From Agrypnia vestita (Eukaryota; Arthropoda; Insecta; Trichoptera; Phryganeidae): a DNA stretch of 64,000 nucleotides. Of the stretch, positions 9,177 through 20,975 are shown one piece after another (positions within the stretch are counted from its first letter, which is position 1; every line of letters begins with the position of its first letter). The notes beneath the pieces are model-generated. The model searched no databases. It worked only from the letters and a program-made list of their open reading frames with translations, and had not been told where the DNA came from. A program made the translations under genes and the position numbers. Where the stretch lies: contig JADDOH010009991.1 in the NCBI GenBank assembly GCA_016648135.1, positions 1 through 64,000 on the forward strand, in the 5' to 3' direction.

Positions 9177-9502
9177 AATCTTCTGGTTTGTGTTTTCTGG
9201 GGTATTATGCCGAGTTTTTGCGACCTTTCTGGCCGACGTTTCGGATCCCGTTGCAGGGTCCATCATCAGGGCTAAGCATTGAAGTGTGGTTCGTGCGTAT
9301 GACTTGCAATACCGCGTCGCAAAAACTTGTCTTGTGCGAATACTGTGTTTTTTCGATACGATATTGCAAGCCAGTACGTAAACACAACATCAACACTACA
9401 CGTCAGCCCCGATGATGGGAGCCTGCAATGGGGTCTGAAACGCCCGCCAGAAAGGTCGTAAAAACACGCCATAGTATCCCAGAAAACACAAACCAGAAGA
9501 TC
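9177..9502 (-). mobile_element. Palindromic element with two head-to-head hammerhead motifs
   Basis: Ends agaatcttctggtttgtg and complement (arms of more than 50 bases). The minus-strand motif at 9269-9231 has CTGATGA, helix II GGA(C)CC with one bulge, GAAA (9242-9239), CGTC and helix I GCC/GGC. The opposite arm carries a matching plus-strand motif near 9405-9450 in which CTGATGA has become CCGATGA, which should inactivate it. The spacer is not coding. Same family as 8049-8196. Confidence 0.6.
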
Positions 9503-9594
9503 TACAAATTAGTTTTATTTTTTTTAAATAAGTCGATCGTATTGGTTACCAGGTTGTTTACCAGTAAATTTAAGCTACTTCATGTCTACATATA

Positions 9595-10101
9595 CAGGGT
9601 TATTTGTAAAACATTAATAACCTCGCAGGATTACATTCCTGTCTTGATTGTGAGTCGAAAATGTTCAAGCTATTATGACATAATATCAATAGTTTAGGAG
9701 ATATGCGACATCAAAGTTTGCATTTTTTTCTCAATAAATATGACTTATTTTTTGTAAAACGTTGGACTATCATTACAGTAACTCATATCAATTACGAAAA
9801 ATTCATTCGTTTCAATACAAGTTAAATAAAATGATAAAAACCCTGAAAAATTCCAATTGGAATGTTTTTATTTGACTTGTATTAAAGAGAATAAATTTTT
9901 CATATTCGATATAAGTTACTGTAATGATATTCCAATGTTTTACAAAAAATAAGTCACAAATATTTAAAAAAAATGCAAACTTTGATGTCGCATATCTCCT
10001 AAACTATTGATATTAGGTCATAATAGCTTGAACATTTTCGACTCACAATCAAGACAGGAATATAGCCCTGCGAGATTATTAATGTTTTACAAATAACCCT
10101 G
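9595..10101. mobile_element. CAGGG-family palindromic MITE, complete copy
   Basis: TIRs start CAGGGTTATTTGTAAAACAT and extend with long near-identical arms (about 200 bases) around a short unpaired centre. TA flanks both ends, as expected for a Tc1/mariner-type target duplication. Further copies: 12574-13095, 32451-32857, 35967-36368 and half copies at 3156, 61013. Confidence 0.75.
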
Positions 10102-10109
10102 TATATTTT

Positions 10110-10975
10110 ACGTTGTGTAATATACCCGTCAATTTAGTAGTTGAAATAATTTTATGGCATTGAATATCATTGAAATTCCATCGGATATTTTCATACGATC
10201 TAGGTAAACATACGTGACGTCATAACTTGAATGTTTATTTTGAAAACTGGTCACGGTATTAGTAAGAATATCATGATTATTTCTCACAAATACCCCGAGG
10301 CGTTCGATTAATTATGCGGTAAAGTCGAGTGTATTCAAGAAATAATTAAATTGTTAAATTATACAAATCGAGTACCTGCTTTATAAACTACGCCATCCAC
10401 AAAACATCTACTACTATGTTAACTATGTAGCCGTTTATTAGTAGCCGCGTTCATATTGCATATTTTATATTTATCCGTTTTCAAATATCGAGCGGATTCT
10501 ATTTTGAACATACTATACTAACAAAGAAAAATATTAAATACATGAAAAAATATTTTTTTAAAACCACGTTTATATTTTAATGCACTAAAAAGTAAAAAAA
10601 TAATTTTCGGCCAAAAAATTTTTGCCATACTCTCGAAATAAAAGGTGGGCGCTCACGATATTGATATAGATAACAGAATTCTGTGTTGATAGAGGGAAAG
10701 TTTCCATGCTTATATAAGCGTGGATTAATTTTCTACTTGATCACTTCAAAATCACTTCGGTAGGAAGCTAGCGCCATCTGTTTGTGGCCTCATTAACTAA
10801 TTTCCCATTTAAACTTTGATTAATTATCATCGATAATACGTCTGTGGCAAAATTTCAGCTCGATTGGACACTGGGAAGCGGGTGAAATATCGATTATAAG
10901 ATTCCGTCCAGACAAACACGCGAAGCTAATAATCAATCAGAAAAAAAGAAAGATAGACCTCTTATCATCTAAGAA
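10110..10975. other. No gene; one repeat remnant
   Basis: AT-rich. The stretch 10850-10925 (caaaatttcagctcgattgg, ttccgtccagacaaac) is a fragment of the ACTCCC repeat. Nothing else recognised. Confidence 0.35.
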
Positions 10976-10981
10976 AGACAA

Positions 10982-11118
10982 TCAAATTAGTATGTGTAAG
11001 CCGTGCGTACGAGGCACATTGTTTCGTTGTGTTGGTGTTTACGGATATAAGGACCAACGCAACAAAACAATGCGCATCGTACGCACGGCTTACACATACT
11101 AATTCGATTGTCTTTTTT
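10982..11118. mobile_element. Palindromic MITE with near-perfect arms
   Basis: Left arm caaattagtatgtgtaag and ccgtgcgtacga, right arm the complement, with an inner gcattgtttcgttgtgttgg pair; about 60-base arms with few mismatches. Another copy at 50060-50175 and a remnant at 2700-2815. Confidence 0.7.
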
Positions 11119-11459
11119 AAATGGAAAGAGTTCTACGTAGATATGTTAAATAAATTAATTCTGTCGTACACACATTTATTTTATTTCTGCTCTAATCTGG
11201 CCACCATTTAAGAAAAGTATTATAGCCGGAATTGAAAGCAAAGTCCATGCGTTAATGACGAACATGTTCGTCATGATTTCGGAGAATCACAATACTCGAG
11301 ACGCTGCCTTGTCTGCCATTAAACCAAAGTGATTTGAATTGCAGTTTTTCCTTCAAGCCAGGGGTTTCAAACTTCGTTAATTTGTTTATTAATTTGTAAA
11401 TAAATAAATATTATATTATTGATGAATTAGCGTTCACTTTTTAGAGAATCATAATGATA

Positions 11460-12090
11460 GATTATTAAAAAAATATTTTATTTTTCACTATCGAAAAAAT
11501 AAAATCATAATTTCTTATCGACAGGTGAAAGACAAACTGACTACTTTTTCAATAAAGATTTTTAACAATGATTCTATTCAAATTTAAACAATAATTTAAG
11601 AATAAATAATGGTTAGGTACTGAAAAAATGAGCCGAAGTTACTGGTGTAAGGATGGTTGTGGTTGTAACGGGAATGTTGAAAGAAGAAGCGAAGGGTTAA
11701 TGAAGACAATGTTGTTTAATTTCCAAACTTTCAAAATTATTCATTTTTGAAAATTGAAAGTGATTACTCTCAATGATGTGGTTCAAAAAAAAATTCAGAA
11801 AAATTATTGCTAGTTAGACAACGACGATTTTCTTTTAGTCTAACGTTGATATTTCCAGAAGTTTGACCGATGTATGTACTATTGCAAATACCGCATAACA
11901 TTTCGTCAACTCCGGTTTTTTTCCAAATTATTTATTTTTGACTTTGAATTTGGGAGTAACCCGCCTAAGTTATTATTAGTATAATACGCAGGTCTAATTT
12001 TAGTCAGTTTGTCTTCACCTGTCGATGAGAAATTCTGATTTTCTCGAAACCAGTAGTGAAAATATAAAATATTTTTTTTACTAACTCAAG
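11460..12090. repeat. Inverted-repeat element
   Basis: 11465-11550 and 12003-12086 are inverted copies (ctgtcgataagaaatt; cagtttgtctttcacctg; aaaatattttattttcact). The middle 11550-12000 has no supported coding frame. Likely a decayed DNA element. Confidence 0.5.
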
Positions 12091-12187
12091 TGGAGACAAC
12101 CATATAAATATTATAAAATATTTTTAATAATCTATAAATATTTTATTGTTAAAACAGCGATGGGTTTCCCACTAAGTTTTTCACTTG

Positions 12188-12219
12188 TTATGGATATCAA
12201 GATATCAAGATATCAAGAT
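12188..12219. repeat. Octamer tandem repeat (atatcaag)
   Basis: Three to four units of atatcaag. Confidence 0.7.
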
Positions 12220-12223
12220 ATAT

Positions 12224-12430
12224 TACAGACGTCTCATAGAAACGAAGGTATTTTTATGGGAAAAAAGGTATGGAAGTCTATTGGGTGTTTATAGAGCTTA
12301 CGATCTATCATACGGCCGGCTTAAGTGATCACTTCTATAGTTGAAATTTGTCATTCCCATAAGCCAGCACAGATGTCACCGCTGGCAATGAGATATCTAT
12401 TTTTTGATTAGAATCTTTAAAGCAATATTG
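12224..12430. repeat. GACGAAG-family MITE fragment
   Basis: Shares tctcatagaaacgaag, atggaagtct and cggcttaagtgatcac with 13125-13220, 15300-15380, 27555-28045 and 36692-36975. Truncated copy. Confidence 0.45.
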
Positions 12431-12573
12431 TTTTTATATGTATACGACATTCTTCCGAATTATTAACATTTACACTAGAATACACCTGAAAATTATTTAT
12501 TTATAAATATTCTTCTCATTATAAAGTAAAATACAACTCACATATGAAACAAAGTATGCAAAGTTGACATATA

Positions 12574-13095
12574 CAGGGTTATTTGGAAAATATTAATAAC
12601 CTCGCAGCACTATATTCCTGCCTTGATTATGAGTCGAAAATGTTCAAGCTATTATGTCCTAATATCAATAGTCATGGAGATACGCGACGTCAAAGATTGC
12701 ATTTTTTTTCAATATTTCTGACTCATTTTTTTAAAAACATTGGACTATCATTATAGTAATTTATATCGAATATGAAAAATTCATTTCCTTTAATACGAAC
12801 CAAATAAAATAATAAAAACCTTCAAATTCCAATTGGAAACATTCCAATTGGAAATTTTTCGGGGTTTTTTCATTTTATTTAACTTGTATTGAAATGAATG
12901 AATTTTTCGTATTCGATATAAGGTACTGCAATGAAACTCCAACGTTTTACAAAAAATATTGAAAAAAATGCAAACTTTGATGTCGCATATCTCCATAACT
13001 ATTGGTATTAGACCATGACAGCTTGAACATTTTCAACTCATAATCAAGGCAGGAATATAGTCCTACGAGGTTATTATTGTTTCCAAATAACCCTG
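12574..13095. mobile_element. CAGGG-family MITE, complete copy
   Basis: Both TIRs present (CAGGGTTATTTGGAAAATAT and complement), TA on each side, same interior as 9595-10101 including a ccaattggaa palindrome at the centre. Confidence 0.7.
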
Positions 13096-13119
13096 TATAC
13101 TACTAACAAAAATTTTATA

Positions 13120-13760
13120 GATGTGGTAATCTATTATGGAATTGGAGAACATTATATTGTGTTAAGTGATCACTTAAAACAGCCTTATGATAGGTCGCAA
13201 GCCTATAAACATCTTTGGGGGTGAAAGGTGAGCGTCGGTAGTCACCAATTTGTGGTGATCGATGAATGAGGAGAAAGCTGCTTTATGGTCACCACCCGTT
13301 ATGTAACGGGAATTCTCCAAAGTCGTGGAATGTTTGATTAATTTATTTACTGATAAAACAATCACAAGTTATACATAATTACGACAATAAAGACAATGAT
13401 AAAGACTTGACGGAACAGGGCCTCCGGCCTACGCCGGGGGTAGTTGAGAGACTGACATGCCCGTACAAGGCGTTGGCTATTTTTATATGTTTTGAGAGCA
13501 AAGAACTCTCTTGAAGTCTAGCTGTGTGTGTGTGCTGACGATGCTCTGGACATCGACCTGTGTCCCTGCCTCGTATACGCTGCTGTACCTCAGTTTTGTT
13601 TACGCAGCACACTCGCCACGTTTGCGTGTGTGTGTGACCTAGAGTGGTGGTTATGTATTTACGGGATAAGACTCCATACATCCAATGGACTTCCATACCT
13701 ACTTTCCCATATAAATAGCTTCGTCTCTGTGAAACATCTCTAATACATCTTGATTGATGA
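13120..13760. repeat. GACGAAG-family MITE pieces
   Basis: gtgttaagtgatcactta (13158-13176) and the 3' end catacctactttcccatat..cttcgtctctgtga (13695-13735) belong to the family that is complete at 36692-36975. The stretch 13380-13660 between them is a G/C-richer, GTGT-containing insertion without a recognised identity. Confidence 0.4.
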
Positions 13761-13871
13761 TGTTCCCTCTGTGGATAAAATCCAGTATTGTGTCCTTGAA
13801 AAATTTAAACATGTCCCAAATAAACAGTTCTGAATATCTTCACATATGTACATTATTTAAAGCTACAGTTA

Positions 13872-13958
13872 TAAGCAAGACTGATGTATGGACGTGAAGC
13901 CTGGAGCTGGCAGAAGAGAAACGTAAGTAAACTGAATGCAGAATGCAGTGGACGTGAG
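13872..13958 (+). mobile_element. RTE-like LINE fragment
   Basis: Reads L-M-Y-G-R-E-A-W-S-W-Q-K-R-N-V-S-K-L-N-A in one frame, equivalent to the YGSEAWSWQKRNESRLNAVE region at 29450-29540 (minus). The continuation of the same protein starts at about 16006, after 2 kb of other repeats. Confidence 0.55.
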
Positions 13959-14459
13959 ATTATGTTTTTCACTCGAGATATTTATTTCTATCACGTTACT
14001 ATTGTATACTTATTACGGTTTTATAATATATCTATTGCATCTCGATGCAAGTGAGTGAGTGTGTTCGCTTGTGTGGGTGTGTCGGTCGCGGGAGCTGGTA
14101 CGAAATGAAGCGGCCATTGCTTGGGGAAGATGTTCGTGTGTGAAGATGTTTTTTTATTGGAAATACAGAAGGATAAAAACCTCAATATATAATTATGTTT
14201 ATTTCCAGACAAGTTATTTCTTCGCATAAATATTAACGTGGATAATGGAGCGATGACAGATAATTTTAAGTTAAATTCATTATTTGTGGTCATGCTTTGC
14301 GACCACAAAACTGGCTCACGTTTGCGGTTCCTGGATATTCAACGAAATGCTACTAAAATGACACAAATCGAAAACCTAGCCACATATTTATGTTGTCTTT
14401 TTTGAGCGATATTTATATTGAGCGAGTGTAGCACAAATTTTTGAGAGTTGTTAATTTTA

Positions 14460-15172
14460 AATTACATAAATTATAATTTTCTATCGTCTTAAACTAATTA
14501 GACTAAATAGATTATCCGACAGAAGGAAAATTGCTGACCTCGTATTACTGTATAAAATCGTAAATAATTATTACAACAGTTCAGAACTAACGCAGCTAAT
14601 TTTTTATCACATCCCTTCTAGGAGCACTAGACAAAGTATATCGTTTCATTGTGACAATGTTAGTGTAAATTATCTATATAGCTCACCTATTAGAAGGCTC
14701 CATAGGTTAGTAAACGAGTATGGCTACCTATCGGATGTTTTTTCGGAAACACTAGCCGCCTACAAGAAAGCTCTTCTGGACGAATTTGGTCATTTATAAT
14801 TAGTTATTGATGTCATGTCTATCTCTTGTTTTTAGATTTTTGAATTTTACATTTCATTTTATGTTACTGTCTTTTTTATTGCTTCTTGAGTCTCAGATTT
14901 GATTTGTTTACAATTATTTCATTTTGTTGTAGTTTTATTGATTGTTGACTTTCATATTTGAATTGATAACTATTATTTCATTTGATGTAATTTTGTTATA
15001 CTTTATGTTATTCACTTAATGTTTTATTTTTCTTTATATATCACTTTATTAATTGTTTTTGATAGAATTATACCTTATATCCTTTTTTATTATTACCTAT
15101 CAATCTATATATCTTTATATACATTGTTTTTTTTAATGGTACGTTGTACCGTGTATTAAATAAATAAATAAA
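14460..15172 (+). mobile_element. CR1/Jockey-like LINE 3' end
   Basis: The frame from about 14480 reads LSDRRKIADLVLLYKIVNN and later NEYGYLSDVFSETLAAYKKA before a stop near 14800, a typical RT C-terminal tail. A T-rich 3' UTR and a tail of repeated TAAA units ending near 15175 follow. 5'-truncated. Confidence 0.6.
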
Positions 15173-15388
15173 TAAATGTGCTTTATATATATATAATATC
15201 ACACATTTTACAGTTATACAATTAAAATCATCATTAATCAAAAATCAGCGTAGTTACATTTTAACTGTTCTAAAGGGCTGTATCCACGGATGACGAGGAG
15301 AGGAGAGTGAGTAGGTATGGAAGTCCTTTGTGTTATTATTTGACTTACCATCTACCATATGGCTGGCTTAAGTGATTTATGACTTATG

Positions 15389-15440
15389 AGTAGCTTGTTG
15401 GTCTTGTGGTTAGGACTTAGGACTCTCGCTACATTTTATG
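15389..15440 (+). repeat. SINE head, truncated
   Basis: gagtagcttgttggtcttgtggttaggac in two adjoining pieces matches the first 30 bases of the tRNA-derived SINE at 33818, then diverges. Confidence 0.5.
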
Positions 15441-15485
15441 AGCTTCTTTATCATTCATTTGCAACATGAAATAAAACAAGCCTTA

Positions 15486-15665
15486 GAAAGTGTTGGTCTT
15501 GTGATTAGGACACTCGCTTTGTGATCCAAAGGTCGCAGGTTCGAACCTCACCCCAGACCAGCAAGTTAGTCCTATTTTCATAGCACAAGCCTTTAGCTTA
15601 GTTAGAAAATAGTGAGAATATTGATGTGATACGTATTCCGTGTTCTCATCTGTATTTAAAAAAGT
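15486..15665 (+). repeat. tRNA-derived SINE, copy 1
   Basis: A box ttggtcttgtgattagga, B box ggttcgaacc, then the family body (gtcctattttcatagcacaa, gtattccgtg, tctgtatttaaaaaa) with A tail. Copies at 20976-21145 and 33818-34003. Confidence 0.75.
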
Positions 15666-15714
15666 GATCACTTTACACATTAACACATCATAAACTTTAC
15701 ACAATGGATATATG

Positions 15715-15795
15715 TGGGATATAAAATCAGCAGCAAAAGCAATATCAAAAAATTAAAAAATGTTTTGAATATAGTCACCGAGGATTAGTAATTGA
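15715..15795. repeat. Half of the MITE at 56610-57045
   Basis: Shares atgtgggatataaaa, tgttttgaat and gtcaccgaggatta with the left arm at 56615-56700. Confidence 0.45.
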
Positions 15796-15799
15796 AATT

Positions 15800-15965
15800 T
15801 TCTTACTTTCTAGAAATTTCTCGTTGCTTCTCGGAAACCAGTAATTTCTAGACGTTTCCCGGAGGTTGTAAATCACCCTAGATTGTTGTTAGTGTTGTGA
15901 CAAGTGACATATTACCAGGAATTCAGACAAGCACGTTAGCACAGCCTTTTTAGCATCTCGTTACA
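15800..15965 (+). repeat. LTR-like 3' fragment
   Basis: tttctagacgtttcccg, gtagat/gtaaatcaccctagatt and tttttagcatctc-gttaca match the end of the block at 45635-46137. 5' part missing. Confidence 0.45.
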
Positions 15966-16005
15966 ATATCTTGACAGATTATTATCATTTTTGTTTTACA
16001 AAGTA

Positions 16006-16440
16006 GATAGAATGCAGTGCAGATGAGATCCCTTAGACTTATGTTTGGCAAATCCATGTATGATAGAGTAAAGAATGAAGATATTATGAATGAATGTAAA
16101 GCTGATCGTAGCATAAAACATAGAATAAAAATAGGGTCACTCAGGTGGTTTGGGCATGTTGAGCGAATGAGTGAGGAAAGAATGGTAAGAAAGATGTATA
16201 ATGCAAGTGTTGACGGCGCCAGAAAGAGAGGGTGACCACGGAAGACGTGGCATGACCAGATTAACCATATACTGGAAGATGGTCCTGTTAGAAGCCTCAA
16301 CAACCGTCGAGCTTGCATGCGAAGATGTATGAATGTAGACGAAGCGAATGTTGTATATCAGGACAGAAGAGTATGGCGCTCTATACTATCTGCCTACCCC
16401 CACGGGGAAACGGCGTAATGGTAAGTTAGTTAGTTAGTTG
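16006..16440 (+). mobile_element. RTE-like LINE 3' end
   Basis: Encodes MRSLRLMFGKSMYDRVKNED followed by the conserved LRWFGHVERM and an A-R-K-R-G end, the C-terminal region of RTE-type elements. A TGA replaces the Arg codon of RKRGRPRKTW. The 3' UTR has cccacggggaaacggcgt and a tail of GTTA repeats. Homologous to 29055-29655 (minus), whose tail is GTAA repeats. Confidence 0.65.
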
Positions 16441-16669
16441 TTTTACATAAAACGGAAGAAACCTGGCCGAAGGATTTAAAGTCTGTAACACTTGTATTTA
16501 AGGAATCTCTTACAATAACATAGCACTTTATTGTAAACAATTGACTGGATCACTCGTTTCAAAACCTACCCATCTGTTTGTGGGCACTTAAGGACATTTA
16601 GGAGCCATTATCTTTACAGGGTTATTCAAACCATAATTCGAATAGTTACAATTGATTCCAGAATTTGAT

Positions 16670-17010
16670 GTTAACAAGCTGCAACCCGTCAAAAAATGAC
16701 GGAACATTAGTCCGCGTCTTTGCTAAGCCCTAATATATATTTATATAAAAATTTTGGCGCTCCACGGAGAGACGGCTCCGCAGCAACATGCGTGAAACGG
16801 CCGGTTCGGGTTTGGTGGCCCGGGGTTCAAGCCCTATCTCCGGCCGTTTAATTTGTTTCTTTAGCCGTGAATTCAAGCGAAATTACTGACGTTACACGAA
16901 GTTACGGGGGCGGACGGACAGACAACGAAATTATTCGGCCCGTCTGAAAATAACAATGTCTGGATCTTTAAGATCTTTATCCCAACACTTAATAGACGAT
17001 AATAAAAATT
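16670..17010. repeat. GGCCGG repeat with tRNA-like B box
   Basis: Contains ggccggttcgggtttggtgg and ggggttcaagccctatctcc, shared in inverted orientation with 42600-42860, as are gacggaacattagt and the flanking tttgctaag. May be a Pol III-derived SINE head, but the A box is uncertain. Confidence 0.45.
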
Positions 17011-17360
17011 AAAAATGTCCAGAGCGGATTGTGTAATTTTACGGCTCATATACACTGTATTAAAAGATGATATAAGAAAGATTGTTTCTTAGAAACGTAT
17101 TAATTTCTTTATCCACAGCGTCCAGATGAAATATCGTGGCTAAACTTGTCATGACCGCGTTCGGCGTTACCGCGTATTCAAATCATCCCATCTTGATATT
17201 TTTTGACAGATATGTCTGGATCTTTAAGATCTTTATCCCAACACTTAATAGACGATAATAAAAATTAAATATAAACGAGACATAGCTTTACGTCGGTGTT
17301 TGTTTCTGTAAGTTTCTATATGAGATAGATATAGATGGAGGGAGAAAGATGTAAATTGTT
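16958..17360. repeat. Direct repeat of about 55 bases and shared tail
   Basis: gtctggatctttaagatc..aatagacgataataaaaatt occurs at 16958-17010 and again at 17213-17269. The second is followed by taaacgagacatagctttac, which resembles 34690-34740. Confidence 0.55.
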
Positions 17361-17583
17361 ATCTGATCTGTTCAGAATACGGATGATTATGTTTGATGAT
17401 AAGAATGCGTATACACATGGATGAAATTTTGCTGACACATGAGGATACAGATTTAGCGTTGAGTGTGCGTAATCAAATTTATATTTAAAAAAAAACTATT
17501 ATTTTTGTACAGAGAGTAGACAATGAATGCTTGGCACTAGGAAATGAAATTCCGAACCGAAAAATCGGACGAGATTATCGGGA

Positions 17584-17878
17584 TTAAAAGAAGCTTTAAA
17601 AGTAAATAAATCTTATCCTCCTTGCATGCTCTCCGATACCGATACATTGGAAAATTTCGTAAAAAAAGAGATGAATCTGTACGAATGTAGGGGAAATGGA
17701 GACCTATATTTAGAATTCGCCTACGATATTGTTTACTTTCAGTGGTCCCCACCAGCCTTGAGTCCGAAAGGACATTTTCAGCTGCTGGGTATTTGCAGCA
17801 TTTGAAATAAGATATCACTTAGATAAAACAATCGACGTGCTCAGCTTCCTACGAAACCATTTTCAAAATCAGCCATAG
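17584..17878 (+). pseudogene. hAT transposase C-terminal fragment (frameshifted)
   Basis: Reads LKEALKVNKSYPPCMLSDTD, then a segment ending LYLEFAYDI; after a frameshift near 17735 it reads LSVVPTSLESERTFSAAG; and after another shift DKTIDVLSFLRNHFQ before a stop. The motif S-x-E-R-x-F-S-A-A-G and the D-K-T-I-D-x-L-x-F-L-R end are typical of the hAT C-terminal dimerisation region. Inactive. Confidence 0.7.
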
Positions 17879-18060
17879 ATTAAGTGGATAATTAAATTTT
17901 TTTATGTTTTGTATGTTTAATTGTGTATAGAGCTTTTAGTAATTACTTAAAACTTATATTCATGTCACATTCAAATAATAAAAATAGCTTTGAATAATAT
18001 TTGCTTTATTTTATCAACCTAACAATAACCTAAGTAATTAAAACTACTACTAACTCAACT

Positions 18061-18421
18061 TCTTCTTCTTCTTCATGTGCCCTGTCGGGTCCCCCCGACG
18101 TCGGCGATCATCTGGGAGAAAGTTTCTCTGTCCAGGGCAGTGCGGAACAGCTCTTCCACGCTTCTTATCCGGAACACCGCCTCCTTCCGACCCGTCTGCG
18201 ACCCTCAATCTTCCCCTTCATGACGAGCTGAAGGATGGAGTATTTTTCGCCTCTCATTATATGACCAAAATATGACATTTTACGGAGCTTTACTATTATA
18301 TGTTGAGTAACTGTCTGTTTGTATTTGCTCTACGTAAAACTTCAACATTACTAGTCATGTCAGTCCAAGATATCCTTAACATTCTACGATGTATCCACAT
18401 TTCGAACATTTCGAACTACTA
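18061..18421 (-). mobile_element. LINE 3' fragment with 12-base target duplication
   Basis: Minus strand encodes decayed RT C-terminus (pattern of R-M-L-R-I, then H-Y-N-E-R-R, then a G-R-R-R-D-P region) and ends in a GAA-repeat tail. Flanked by actaactcaact at 18049-18060 and 18422-18433, a target-site duplication. Same family as 51990-52470 and 58190-58600. Confidence 0.65.
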
Positions 18422-18992
18422 ACTAACTCAACTACATTGACTGATCGATGCCTGGAAAAACGCCTACAAAAACTTTAATGCGATGGTTAATAATGAATAT
18501 TTTATTAAAATTGCTGATATAAAAATGCAATGCGTTGTCGTTAAATGCTATTCAGCTCTATAAACAAAAAAAAACACAAAACTATTCGGGATCTCGATCC
18601 CTAGGGATCCCACGGGATTGGAAATTCTGATCTCGAGGGATCGCGAAAGGGCAATCCCTACTCGGGATTGCATTCCCTGCTTGGAACAAGCAGATGAGTT
18701 TTTATATTTATATTTATGTTCGATAGAAGAGGGGAGCTGAGAAAGATATCTTGTGAAGGGTAATTGCAGGGCATAGCGAGAGTGGTTTGTCGATATTTTA
18801 ATCTATTTAGAGCTACGCAAAAAATGTTTGAGATGTAGAAATTATGTTCGATAGTTACTTGTTGAGCCCCAAAACTAAGAGAAATGGGCGTTAAATATAA
18901 TAAATTTAGACGCTTTTTTGTAATTCGATTAAACTAATATTCTTTTTTGTCCATTTAAATTTCGATTGACCAATTTTTGTGCTTATGTTTTT

Positions 18993-19011
18993 CCTAACCT
19001 AACCTAACCTA
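18993..19011. repeat. Short CCTAA telomere-type repeat
   Basis: About three units of cctaa, the complement of the insect telomere unit TTAGG. Confidence 0.6.
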
Positions 19012-19299
19012 TTTTAGTTAGAAAATTTTAGTGGGCACTTTCAGTTCAGGTATATTTCTTAAAATAGCCTTAGTTTTACGATAATAATAAAAAAAGAGGA
19101 TCACATATTGTTTTTGAATATCAAATATTAATTGAGTATGCTCAAAAATAATTATCGTGCTACCTCGAATGTAGTTCATTTATAATTTATCCGTAGATCA
19201 ACTAATATAGATGCAATAATTAATATAAATATAAAACATCATTTATTTTAAAAAGTGCGCATTTACAATAGATCAATTAGATTTCAGAGAATCAAATAA

Positions 19300-19920
19300 T
19301 ATTGTCCCTTTTTACTCCCTTTCTTTTAACTCGTAGCGTCTGCTTGTCTACTTGTCGTCTTATCTGCTTGCTTGACGAAAATACTTTGGATCGATTTTTA
19401 ACCCTTTTCCCGTGATCCAATCGAGCTGAAACTTTGCAGGCAGACTCGTGACGACGATCAAGAAGATCTATCAAATTTTCGTATTTTTCAAAATTTGAAT
19501 GGTTTTTCATACAAATTATTAAGTTGTATGAAAATATTTCAACGCGTCTGGTTGACGCGAAACCTGATTATGGTATAATTTTGGATTTTCGGAAATTTTT
19601 TATTACTCCCTTTAAATTAACTCGTGGCTTCTGCTTGTCTTCTTGTGTGACAAAAAAACTTTGGATCCATTTTAAACCCCTTTCCCGTGATCCAATCGAG
19701 CTGAAACTTTGCAAGCAGACTCGTGGCGACGATCGAGAAGATCTGTCAAATGTTCGTTAAAAAAATTAATTATTATAGCATAATTTTGGATTTTTCAAAT
19801 TTTTAATGTTTTTTTCATACAAGTTGTATGGAGATTCCGACGCATATGGGAGACACGAAACCCGAAAATGAGAAAGGGAGTATTGTAAAAACTTGGTTTT
19901 TATGGGTTACTTTTTTCTAG
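19300..19920 (+). repeat. ACTCCC repeat, two overlapping copies
   Basis: Starts tactccctttcttttaact; a second start with tactccctttaaattaact occurs at about 19603. Both contain gatccaatcgagctgaaact and cgatc-aagaagatct. Ends gaaagggagtattgtaaaaa, the inverted counterpart of the start. Confidence 0.55.
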
Positions 19921-19929
19921 TTGAGCTCC

Positions 19930-20970
19930 GCTTGTATGACCGCCACTGAAGTTGCGATGCCTGGTTTGACTTTGTTTTCACCCTGTAGCGTGTCTGGTCC
20001 CATTAACCTTTACGATTGAAAACCTCATATTACATACGCACACACCTTTATTGTTTCATCCTCTTCATAACTGAGTGAACACGAGAAGTTGTCTGTATTT
20101 TGATCCATGCTTTTCTGTGACTAATTTTTAAATAACCAAAGCTTATAGCAATGTTTCATCCGTCCACACGCATCACGTGTTTGTAATCTTAGGAATCTTG
20201 TTTAAGCTTCCCAAGATTACAAACAGTTAGTGTTTTGCACAAAGTTTATAATGTTTATCAGAAAAAATAACAAAAAAAATCCAGAGTCCGCGATCTTGAG
20301 TTAGTCATACCAGAAAATTATAACAGGGTTGAAACAAATTATTATGACTAGAGAATATTTAAAAATGATGCTAAGTGTTTAGGTAATAATGTCTTTGAAT
20401 AAAATCAATTATAAACTTCGAATGTTTGAATATCACGGCCACAAGTGAAATCGAACATATTCGAAGATTTTCGATGTTTGTTTATTTAATTATTTATTTT
20501 CAGCACCCTTGCAGGCTTTTAGAGTACAAATATTTTAGTTATAATAACTAGTTAAAGAATATTTTAAATAAACAATCATAAAACATTTTTTATAAATATA
20601 CTTATATAAACAATGATTTGTGAAAATATAAAAATAAACATTAAATAAAATTTATACTTCATTAAACTTTTTGTATAGAGACGTTAAGTTATATTTATCA
20701 CTATAGTTTCAAGAGGAGCAGCATACTAATTAGTTATTTATGATTAATAAGATTAATAATGATAACTAATAATTAATAATAAATGAGAATCCTCTCAAAA
20801 CTATATAAGTGATAAATAAAGCTCATGGTAGTGCATTACCTAGTTCAATTTAGTGTGAATTAAAATAATCATGTTACACCACAAAGTAACTGCCATATCA
20901 ATCTATTGATTCGAGTTAGTTCGTTAGCTAGCTTGTTTCTCAAAGTATCTTTTTTATTGATAAATAATTA
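19930..20970. other. No gene seen
   Basis: AT-rich. A small inverted pair (gtttgtaatcttaggaa / ttcccaagattacaaac) lies at 20180-20225. Nothing else recognised. Confidence 0.3.
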
Positions 20971-20975
20971 ATTAA

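Larger units (their letters stand above)
17540..18677 (+). mobile_element. hAT element relic, interrupted by a LINE
   Basis: Termini ggaaatgaaattccg (decayed) and gcattccc match the element at 264-784, and long interior blocks are shared. It carries the hAT coding fragment at 17584-17878 and is split by the LINE insertion 18061-18421. The sequence tgcttgg occurs just outside each end and may be a remnant of the 8-base duplication. Confidence 0.55.

Noticed and set aside
13945..16020. Single 2-kb insertion between the two RTE-like pieces with agaatgcagtg as target duplication
   Set aside because: The interval holds several unrelated repeats and the flanking match also belongs to the LINE sequence itself, so a single event cannot be shown.
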